Made by a program: the position numbers and the translations under genes. A model generated the notes under the pieces. It did no database searches, had not been told where the DNA came from, and saw nothing but the letters and a program-made list of their open reading frames with translations. From an uncultured Collinsella sp. (GTDB lineage Bacteria > Actinomycetota > Coriobacteriia > Coriobacteriales > Coriobacteriaceae), in contig CAAEHI010000037.1 in assembly GCA_900755685.1 (NCBI GenBank), forward strand, positions 1 to 5,055: a stretch of 5,055 nucleotides of DNA, given 5' to 3'. This document shows, piece by piece, positions 1-5,055 of this stretch (its first letter is position 1; the number at the start of each line of letters is the position of its first letter).

Positions 1-1204
1 CCCCGCCGATAATAAAGCGGCGGCGGGTCATGGCATCGTGGCGGGCCTGATTCAGGATCTCTCGTGCGCGCTCGCCGGCGACGTCGACCTTAAGGTGCGT
101 GCCAGAATCGATATCAATCGCGGCCTCGTCTCCTGTGCCTTCGCGGCCCTCGGATTCGGCATCGGTGAGGTATGCCGAGAGCACCTCGAGCATCTGCTGC
201 TCGGTGGGACGATCGCACTGCTCGACTGAGAGACCCTTCATGATGATTTGGACGAGCGCTTCATCGCCCTCGCAGCGCGGCTCGAGCGGCGCCGGCTTGG
301 TCTTGGTCTTTACGAGATAGAACGAGCCGGTTGCAGCGGCGTCCGTCGACTCAAAGTCAAACGGTTTGCGACCGCTGTAGAGCTGGTACAGAATGCTCGA
401 AAGCGCATAGACGTCGATTGCCGGCGAACGGCGAAGGGCCGCGATGCCTTCGATATCCTGCGTGAGCATCTCGGGCGCGGCGTATGCGGGTGTGGCAAAG
501 CGCCAGATGTCGGCGCGCCGGGTGATCGTGTCGTCGCCGAGAGCCATGGTCGCGGAGCCCATGTCGATGAGGCAGGGGTCAAAGGAACAATCGGCAATCT
601 GCTGCTCGAGTGTTCGGCTGGTGGTGCGGAACATGATATTGGCAGGCGACAGGTCGCGATGGATGACCGGATTCACGAGGCCTTGGGTCATCAAGAGCGC
701 ACGAAGCACGGCGTTTCCGACGGCGGCGACCATCTGGGTGGTCAGCCCGCCCGAGGCGTCGTGCGGAAGCAGGGGCAGCGCCTGCTTGAGCGAGGTGCCC
801 TCGACCCACTCCATGAGGATGAGCGGGTCATCCTCGCACGATCCGTAGCCATAGACGCGCGGAAATCCGCGCAGGTGCGAGACGGTACACAGATGACGGT
901 ACTCCTCGAACAGCGCAGCGGTGTTGGCCAGGTGCGCGGCCGATTGCTCGGCGGAGCGGTCGGGGGCTTGGCCGGAAAGGATAGCGTTGTCCTTGAGCAG
1001 CTTGACGGCAAAGACCTCGCCGCTCGTGTTGGTCGCGCGCAGCACGTGCCCGATGTTGCCGTTGTTGCGGTGGGCCGTCTGGAGAATAAGCGTCATAAAC
1101 CGACGTTTGGCGTCGTCCTCGGCGCTGGGGTCGACCGCCACGGCGGTATCGAACGTATCGAGACGGATGAGTTTGTCGCCATAGGCGCTATCGGTAGTAT
1201 CCAT
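1..1204 (-). CDS. Eukaryotic-type Ser/Thr protein kinase, partial (C-terminus off left edge)
   Basis: This protein kinase (Hanks-type, PknB-like class) would transfer ATP gamma-phosphate to Ser/Thr of cellular proteins. The reverse-complement frame is open for 401 codons from the ATG at 1204-1202, with no stop before the window edge. Kinase motifs appear in order: an atypical glycine loop NNGNIGHV (residues 47-54, Asn in place of the first Gly); the ATP-lysine in FAVKLLKD (K68); a likely helix-C Glu at E100/E101; the catalytic loop HRDLSPANIMF (182-192, D184 and N189); metal-binding DMG instead of DFG (214-216); APE (243-245); and DVYAL (264-268). All catalytic residues are present, so it is probably active. 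The kinase domain ends near residue 345. An acidic linker follows, then TRRRFIIGG at the cut end, which resembles the start of a membrane segment. A ribosome site AAAGGAA (1209-1215) lies 4 nt before the ATG. It is downstream of, and co-oriented with, the FHA gene. Confidence 0.94.
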   Translation of the reverse strand, partial: MDTTDSAYGDKLIRLDTFDTAVAVDPSAEDDAKRRFMTLILQTAHRNNGNIGHVLRATNTSGEVFAVKLLKDNAILSGQAPDRSAEQSAAHLANTAALFEEYRHLCTVSHLRGFPRVYGYGSCEDDPLILMEWVEGTSLKQALPLLPHDASGGLTTQMVAAVGNAVLRALLMTQGLVNPVIHRDLSPANIMFRTTSRTLEQQIADCSFDPCLIDMGSATMALGDDTITRRADIWRFATPAYAAPEMLTQDIEGIAALRRSPAIDVYALSSILYQLYSGRKPFDFESTDAAATGSFYLVKTKTKPAPLEPRCEGDEALVQIIMKGLSVEQCDRPTEQQMLEVLSAYLTDAESEGREGTGDEAAIDIDSGTHLKVDVAGERAREILNQARHDAMTRRRFIIGG

Positions 1205-1236
1205 GGCGTTCCTTTGTCTGGCATGGGTTGCCGCAC

Positions 1237-1297
1237 GTATACGCGAGCAGTGCGGATATCGGTAAAGTACCATGATAGCCGCACTGCCCACGTATAC
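1237..1297. repeat. 61-bp interrupted palindrome in the kinase leader
   Basis: The outer arms gtatacg (1237-1243) and cgtatac (1291-1297) are perfect complements. After a 3-nt mismatch on each side, the inner arms gcagtgcgg (1247-1255) and ccgcactgc (1279-1287) are perfect 9-bp complements. A further gata/tatc pair (1257-1260 read as tatc; 1274-1277 as gata) and a ggta/tacc pair (1261-1264, 1268-1271) continue inward. The 9-mer cacgtatac also occurs as a direct repeat (1234-1242 and 1289-1297). There is no T-run on either side, so it does not look like a terminator. It sits about 30 bp upstream of the kinase start. Weak hexamers TTTACC and TATACG on the minus strand, 19 bp apart, fall inside it (1261-1266 and 1236-1241). 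An operator or a leader RNA hairpin are both possible; the binding partner is unknown. Confidence 0.75.
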
Positions 1298-1308
1298 CGC
1301 TGAGCATT

Positions 1309-1320
1309 GTCGTTTACGAC
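1309..1320. repeat. 12-bp near-perfect palindrome gtcgt-tt-acgac
   Basis: The two 5-bp arms gtcgt and acgac are exact reverse complements around a 2-bp centre. The site lies between the FHA gene terminator and the large palindrome in front of the kinase gene, where an upstream operator would be expected. Its length alone makes chance occurrence possible. Confidence 0.35.
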
Positions 1321-1329
1321 GCAGAAGGT

Positions 1330-1373
1330 AGAAGACGAAAGACGGACGGCGACCGTCTTCCGATCGCCGTCCG
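1330..1373 (-). terminator. Rho-independent terminator of the FHA gene
   Basis: On the minus strand a perfect 10-bp GC-rich stem begins 2 nt after the TAG stop. The arms cover 1373-1364 and 1352-1343 (GGACGGCGA paired with TCGCCGTCC plus one flanking G-C pair) and enclose an 11-nt loop. A pyrimidine-rich, T-biased tract (TCTTTCGTCTTCT) follows. The tract is not a pure T-run, so some read-through into the kinase gene is possible. Confidence 0.8.
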
Positions 1374-1375
1374 CG

Positions 1376-2338
1376 CTAGTCCACAATGACAAGGAATGTC
1401 GTGTAGAGACCCAGATGGAGCCTGTCGCTGTTTTCGATTTCCACTGGGGGATAGATCTTGCCAGGCTCGCGTTGGTCGCGCGGCGGCTCAATCACAATAT
1501 CGCCGTCACCCGCGCCCGATTCGAGCACTGTGCCGTTGGTCGACCCAAGGCCCTGGGCGTACCAGTGCTCACCCTCAAGCCAAATGCGAAGATGCTCGCG
1601 CGATGCGTCGGCGCCCACATCGGTGATGCTGGGCGAGGTTTTGGGCAAAGAACCAATTACGGTGCCGCGCGGATCGCGTGTGAGGGGATGGATTTGCATG
1701 TCGGCGCAGTTGTCGGCATGGGTTCTGAGCAGACCGAGGTTGGGGGCGACGGTGCGCGGCTGCTCCAGGCTGCTCATAAAGCCACGTCCGACGGTAGTTT
1801 CGGTGGTGCCAAAGTGCCCGCCCGTCTTGCTGTCGCAAAAGCGCTCGACGGTGGCCACGCCCTGAACGGGATCGGCGAGCGCCCCCGTTGCTACAAAGAG
1901 CATCAAGAAGAGCGTGCTTTTCTCACGCACGGCATTGCCGTCAAAGATGTCGATGCGATTGAGAGCATTTGCATATAGGCGGCTGTCCAGTTTGTAGCTG
2001 GCGAGAGCCGACATCATTTCGTTGGCGGCCGGACCGCGATAGTGCTCGGCGATTGCCCGATAGGCGGACTCGCCGCCGCCGAGCTTGCTGCAGATTGCCG
2101 AGGAAAGGTTGAGCGTGGTGACGGTAAAGTCGCTGTAGATGGAGGGCGCGCACTGGTCAGGCTTGCGATGGACGATGTAACGGGTGAGATACGAGCGGTT
2201 GGAAGAGCATTTCTCGAGCAGGGTACTGCCGAGATAAGAGTTTCCATTGATGAGCATTCGGGCGATCTCGAGATGTTTAAGACCGCCGAACGAGCGAATA
2301 TCGTTATAGAGGACCGAGCAAGGCGTCTCTGCTGCCAC
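1376..2338 (-). CDS. FHA-domain protein with an unrecognised N-terminal region
   Basis: This is a 320-residue, apparently cytoplasmic protein with no signal peptide. The C-terminal part (about residues 225-320) is a forkhead-associated domain, a family known to bind phosphothreonine peptides. It shows TVIGS (226-230), SREH (246-249), GLGSTNGT (263-270) and a closing DRLHLGLYTTFLVIV. The usual GR arginine that contacts phosphate is Ser230 here, and about 20 extra residues separate NGT from the last strands. I do not recognise the first ~220 residues. They look mostly helical, with scattered cysteines (7, 44, 63, 83, 168, 211) and a hydrophobic stretch STLFLMLFVATGALA (141-155). The start is set at GTG 2338-2336 because AAAGGAGG lies 5 nt upstream. 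An upstream in-frame ATG at 2458 would add 40 residues but has no comparable ribosome site and would overlap the promoter. It lies upstream of the kinase gene on the same strand, which suggests a shared phosphosignalling role. Confidence 0.88.
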   Translation of the reverse strand: MAAETPCSVLYNDIRSFGGLKHLEIARMLINGNSYLGSTLLEKCSSNRSYLTRYIVHRKPDQCAPSIYSDFTVTTLNLSSAICSKLGGGESAYRAIAEHYRGPAANEMMSALASYKLDSRLYANALNRIDIFDGNAVREKSTLFLMLFVATGALADPVQGVATVERFCDSKTGGHFGTTETTVGRGFMSSLEQPRTVAPNLGLLRTHADNCADMQIHPLTRDPRGTVIGSLPKTSPSITDVGADASREHLRIWLEGEHWYAQGLGSTNGTVLESGAGDGDIVIEPPRDQREPGKIYPPVEIENSDRLHLGLYTTFLVIVD

Positions 2339-2343
2339 GGATA

Positions 2344-2351
2344 CCTCCTTT
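2344..2351 (-). promoter_or_regulatory. Strong Shine-Dalgarno site that sets the GTG start of the FHA gene
   Basis: The minus strand reads AAAGGAGG, nearly the full anti-16S complement, followed by a 5-nt spacer (TATCC) and GTG. This fixes translation at 2338 rather than at the in-frame ATG at 2458. Confidence 0.88.
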
Positions 2352-2444
2352 GATTGCTTCCTAGCCAATATGGCGATAGGAATTAATGGCCCCGGTGGGC
2401 GACGTATTAAATGGCTGCACAATAAATAGTGTAACCAAAGCAAC

Positions 2445-2450
2445 ATTATA
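2445..2450 (-). promoter_or_regulatory. Candidate -10 box (TATAAT) of the FHA gene
   Basis: The minus strand has a perfect TATAAT in a locally AT-rich stretch about 106 bp upstream of the GTG start. No good -35 hexamer is visible at 16-18 bp (CCTGCA at 17 bp is poor). The promoter may therefore be weak or activator-dependent. The inferred transcription start is near 2438. Confidence 0.5.
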
Positions 2451-2516
2451 GGCCACATGTTCGAAATTGCAGGAAGACTGAGAGATTTGGTTTGGACTGG
2501 ACGGAAATCCCCCTCT

Positions 2517-2654
2517 GTCTTGATCTATAACAATTAGGGCCGATTTTACTCGGTAACTGTTACAGATTGAGACGTTTGTGAACTGTGCCGACCGTTTGTC
2601 TCGATCTGTAACACGTAGAGGAAGATTTGCCCTGCATCTGTTACAGATTGAGAC
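2517..2654. repeat. Array of four 16-bp repeats in alternating orientation, about 40-bp period
   Basis: The consensus is tgttacagattgagac. Copies are at 2517-2532 (inverted, 13/16 matches), 2558-2573 (direct, 16/16), 2598-2613 (inverted, 15/16) and 2639-2654 (direct, 16/16). Starts are 41, 40 and 41 bp apart; the spacers are 25, 24 and 25 bp and unrelated in sequence. The two direct copies extend to a 17-bp identity with the preceding c. Strict alternation of orientation argues against a CRISPR array, whose repeats share one direction. Read as RNA, it would form two tandem hairpins with 16-bp stems and 25-nt loops. It lies between the inferred FHA and helicase promoters, so a DNA-level role or a dispersed intergenic repeat fits better. 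No protein partner can be named. Confidence 0.9.
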
Positions 2655-2720
2655 AATCGGCCAGGCCCGCCCCGTCCGCCTCGTCATCTGTGGTTTACGT
2701 GGGGGCATACGGAGTGCGGG

Positions 2721-2726
2721 TATACT
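2721..2726 (+). promoter_or_regulatory. Candidate -10 box (TATACT) of the helicase gene
   Basis: TATACT matches the -10 consensus at 5 of 6 positions. The nearest -35-like hexamer, tttacg (2694-2699), is 21 bp away, longer than usual, so the promoter is only moderately supported. It would give a leader of roughly 190 nt. The stretch between the repeat array and this box (2655-2720) shows nothing else clear. Confidence 0.4.
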
Positions 2727-2732
2727 AACCGG

Positions 2733-2925
2733 CGGCGAATCTGCTCCATCGCTTAGAGCTGCTGCGTCTGGACGGCGCGTGATAGGGCTGCCAAAGCGAT
2801 CGCCAGCGTGCTGAGCAACGTCCTCTCTGTGCGCACCTGTTTTTGTATGTATTAGCGCACTACCAAGCACGCCCGCGCGGCCGCATGCCGTGCCCATTGC
2901 GCGTGCAGATAAGGAACAACAACAT
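2733..2925 (+). other. Long leader of the helicase gene with several inverted repeats
   Basis: There is no convincing gene here. Complementary pairs in order are: atcgctt (2748-2754) with aagcgat (2794-2800); ggcga (2734-2738) with tcgcc (2800-2804), which competes for one base; gtgcgc (2829-2834) with gcgcac (2855-2860) around a T-rich loop; and gcacgc (2867-2872) with gcgtgc (2901-2906), ending 4 nt before the ribosome site AAGGAA (2911-2916). The 5-T run at 2840-2844 follows gtgcgcac, but I see no strong terminator stem. Long structured leaders occur in some DEAD-box helicase genes, where they allow cold or autogenous control. Whether that applies here is inference. Confidence 0.4.
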
Positions 2926-5055
2926 ATGCGTAATTCTGTATCCGACGTCACGGACGCCGAGATTCTGGACGAGGCCCGCGAGGCCATGACCCAGGCTGCC
3001 TTCGATGCCGCCGATGAGGCCAATGCTGCCCAGACCGTCGAGTCCGCTACCGAGAGCCTGCCCGCCTTTGACGAGCTGGGCCTTTCGGACGAGATGCTTC
3101 GTGCTATCGAGAACCTAGGCTACACGGCGCCCACGCCTGTCCAGGCTGGCTCGATCCCCGTGGTGCTCGAGGGCCGCGACCTGCTTGCCGCTGCTCAGAC
3201 CGGCACCGGCAAGACGGCCGCCTTCTTGCTGCCGACCATGAACAACCTGGAGCACATCGCTCCGCCCAAGCCCGTGCGCGAGCGTGGCGGTCGCAACCGC
3301 CGTCGCGGCGCCAAGAAGCCCGAGGGCAACGGTCGCGGTCCCTTGATGCTCGTCATCACCCCCACGCGCGAGCTTGCCCAGCAGATCGACGAGGTCGCGA
3401 GCAAGATTGCCGACGTCACTGGCCATGTCGCCGTGACCGTCGTGGGCGGCGTGAGCTACAAGCCGCAGACCGCGGCGCTCAAGTACGGCTGTGACATCCT
3501 GGTCGCTACGCCGGGCCGTCTGGTTGACCTGATCGAGCAGGGCGCCTGCCACCTGGACGAGGTCAAGGTGCTGGTGCTGGACGAGGCCGACCGCATGCTC
3601 GACATGGGCTTTTTGCCCGCCGTCCGCCGCATTGTGCGCGAGACGCCGGCCGAGCGTCAGACGCTGCTGTTCTCGGCCACGCTCGACGAGGAGGCCGTGG
3701 GCGAGATCACCGACCTGGTGAGCGACCCGGCACGCGTGGAGATCGCGCCCGCCACGTCGACCGCCGACACCGTCGACCAGTTTGTATTCCCGGTGTCCAT
3801 CGAGGCCAAGAACAATCTGCTGCCCGAGTTCCTCAAGAAGGAGGGCCCGGAGCGCACCATCGTCTTTATGCGCACCAAGCACCGCGCCGACAGCTGCTGC
3901 CGTCGTCTGGAGCGCAAGGGCATCAAGGCCGCCGCGATTCACGGCAACCGCAGCCAGGCTCAGCGCGAGCGTGCCCTTTCGGCCTTCCGCGACGGTACCG
4001 TCGACGTGTTGGTGGCAACCGACGTGCTCGCCCGCGGCATCGACATCAGCGACGTGCGCTACGTCGTGAACTTTGACGTGCCGGCCGAGCCGACCGACTA
4101 CATCCACCGTATTGGCCGTACGGGCCGCGCCGGCGAGCTGGGCTGGGCCATCACGTTTGTGACCGAGCAGGATGTCGATGAGTTCTACGAGATCGAGAAG
4201 CTCATGGACAAGACCGCCGACATCTACGAGGCCGGCGACCTGCATGTGGGCCCCAATCCGCCCGCGGTTGACCCCGAGCGCGATCCTGCGGCCTTTAAGG
4301 TGAAGAAGAAGACCAAGCGCGGCAAGTCCAAGAGCAAGAAGAAGCTTGAGCAGGCGCGTCGCGACGGCAAACGCAACGGCGACGATTACGGTGATGTGGC
4401 CGGTCGTTCCAACCGCGGTCGAGACGAGCGTCGCGGCGACGGTGAGCGTCCGAGCCGTCCCAAGCGCGGCGGCAAGACCCGCGTGCGCGAGGGCGTTCAG
4501 GCTCGCGTGGACGAGGCTGTGGAGAGCGTGGCCCGCGAGGTGGCTGCCGAGGAGCGCGGCGGTGCTGGTGTCGTTGAGCAGGCCCCGCGCGGCAACCGTG
4601 CCGAGCGCCGTGCCAAGCAGTTCCAGGGCGAGGCGCATCGCCGTCGCCGCGAGGACGAGGACCGCGGCGGTCGTCGCCGTGTTGAGCGCGAGGACGAGGG
4701 CCGTGGCTCGCGTGGCGGCAAGCGTGGTGCAGGCGACCGTCGTCGTTCCGGTCGCAATGACGAGCGCGGTGGCCGTGACGAGCGTCGTGGCGGCGAGGGT
4801 CGCGGCGAGCGTGGCGCCCGCAGCGGTGAGTCCCGTGGCGGCAAGCGCTTTGAAGAACGCGGCGGCCGTGGCGGCGAGCGTCGCGAGGGTGCTCGCGGCA
4901 ATGGCGGGCGCAGCGGCGCCGGCCGTTCTGGCGAGTCGCGCGATCGCCGTGATCCGCGTGCCAGCCGCGATCGTCGCGATGACTGGCGCAACTACGACGA
5001 TACCCGCGAAGAGCGTCGCGGCGGCTACCGTGGTGGTCGCGGCGGCAACCAAGCC
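2926..5055 (+). CDS. DEAD-box ATP-dependent RNA helicase with RG-rich tail, partial (3' end off window)
   Basis: This ATP-driven RNA helicase of the RhlE/CshA type would unwind short RNA duplexes in ribosome assembly or RNA decay. The frame is open for 710 codons from ATG 2926, with AAGGAA 9-10 nt upstream, and has no stop in the window. After a ~45-residue acidic, Ala-rich N-terminus come the Q motif (F48, GYTAPTPVQ 65-73), Walker A AQTGTGKT (90-97), PTRELAQQ (146-153), TPGR (195-198), DEAD (219-222), SAT (250-252), IVFMRTK (312-318), VATDVLARGID (363-373) and HRIGRTGR (394-401). All core motifs are intact. A basic insert (about 115-138, RERGGRNRRRGAKK) sits between motifs I and Ia. From about residue 458 there is a Lys-rich patch, then more than 230 residues of low-complexity RG/RGG/DERR sequence, likely disordered and RNA-binding. 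The gene is divergent from the FHA gene. The family is certain; the exact subfamily and RNA target are not. Confidence 0.96.
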   Translation, partial: MRNSVSDVTDAEILDEAREAMTQAAFDAADEANAAQTVESATESLPAFDELGLSDEMLRAIENLGYTAPTPVQAGSIPVVLEGRDLLAAAQTGTGKTAAFLLPTMNNLEHIAPPKPVRERGGRNRRRGAKKPEGNGRGPLMLVITPTRELAQQIDEVASKIADVTGHVAVTVVGGVSYKPQTAALKYGCDILVATPGRLVDLIEQGACHLDEVKVLVLDEADRMLDMGFLPAVRRIVRETPAERQTLLFSATLDEEAVGEITDLVSDPARVEIAPATSTADTVDQFVFPVSIEAKNNLLPEFLKKEGPERTIVFMRTKHRADSCCRRLERKGIKAAAIHGNRSQAQRERALSAFRDGTVDVLVATDVLARGIDISDVRYVVNFDVPAEPTDYIHRIGRTGRAGELGWAITFVTEQDVDEFYEIEKLMDKTADIYEAGDLHVGPNPPAVDPERDPAAFKVKKKTKRGKSKSKKKLEQARRDGKRNGDDYGDVAGRSNRGRDERRGDGERPSRPKRGGKTRVREGVQARVDEAVESVAREVAAEERGGAGVVEQAPRGNRAERRAKQFQGEAHRRRREDEDRGGRRRVEREDEGRGSRGGKRGAGDRRRSGRNDERGGRDERRGGEGRGERGARSGESRGGKRFEERGGRGGERREGARGNGGRSGAGRSGESRDRRDPRASRDRRDDWRNYDDTREERRGGYRGGRGGNQA

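Noticed and set aside
248..1303. A 351-codon open frame on the plus strand
   Set aside because: It is antisense to the kinase gene, which has all kinase motifs; the plus-strand product is not recognisable and has no ribosome site.
1729..1800. A second FHA-like segment with VGRG (residues 183-186) in the middle of the FHA protein
   Set aside because: VGRG is not followed by an SxxH or NG motif, so it is probably a chance resemblance.
1307..1978. A 223-codon open frame on the plus strand
   Set aside because: It is antisense to the FHA gene and runs through its terminator; no domain or ribosome site is visible.
2517..2654. CRISPR array
   Set aside because: The repeats are only 16 bp, alternate in orientation, number four, and have no cas genes in view.
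2578..2814. A 78-codon open frame on the plus strand starting with GTG
   Set aside because: It has no ribosome site, begins inside the repeat array and crosses the inferred helicase promoter.
2361..3023. A 220-codon open frame on the minus strand across the divergent intergenic region
   Set aside because: It overlaps the start of the helicase gene, the repeat array and the inferred promoters, and its composition does not look like a conserved protein.
3115..5052. A 645-codon open frame on the minus strand, very rich in Ala, Thr, Leu and Val
   Set aside because: It lies wholly antisense to the helicase, has no ribosome site or recognisable domain, and reflects the high-GC codon bias and repetitive RG codons of the opposite strand.

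Overview
The window is high-GC bacterial DNA. It holds two leftward genes, one divergent rightward gene, and an unusually structured region between them. Codon use (strong G/C bias at third positions), strong AGGAGG-type ribosome sites, the Ser/Thr kinase plus FHA pair and a DEAD-box helicase with a very long Arg/Gly tail suggest an actinobacterium. A gut Coriobacteriia such as Collinsella is the best guess, but this is inference; no rRNA or taxon marker is present.

Layout: (1) Positions 1-1204, minus strand: a eukaryotic-type Ser/Thr protein kinase whose C-terminus runs off the left edge. (2) 1205-1375: a 171-bp gap with a 61-bp interrupted palindrome, a 12-bp near-palindrome and a rho-independent terminator for the gene upstream. 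(3) 1376-2338, minus strand: a 320-residue protein with an unrecognised N-terminal region and a C-terminal FHA domain. It starts at a GTG preceded by an almost perfect Shine-Dalgarno sequence. (4) 2339-2925: a 587-bp divergent intergenic region. It has a consensus -10 hexamer for the FHA gene, four 16-bp repeats in strictly alternating orientation with a 40-41 bp period, a candidate -10 for the helicase, and a roughly 190-nt helicase leader rich in inverted repeats. (5) 2926-5055, plus strand: an RhlE/CshA-like DEAD-box RNA helicase with complete core motifs and a tail of at least 250 basic, RG-rich residues that runs off the right edge.

The kinase and the FHA protein are adjacent and on the same strand. 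FHA domains bind phosphothreonine, so the FHA protein is a plausible substrate or effector of the kinase, although a terminator separates them and the FHA domain lacks one canonical binding arginine. The helicase is a separate RNA-metabolism unit that shares only the control region. The most unusual signal is the alternating repeat array at 2517-2654. It lies between the two inferred divergent promoters, so it is more likely a DNA-level element (operator array or dispersed genomic repeat) than a transcribed hairpin.
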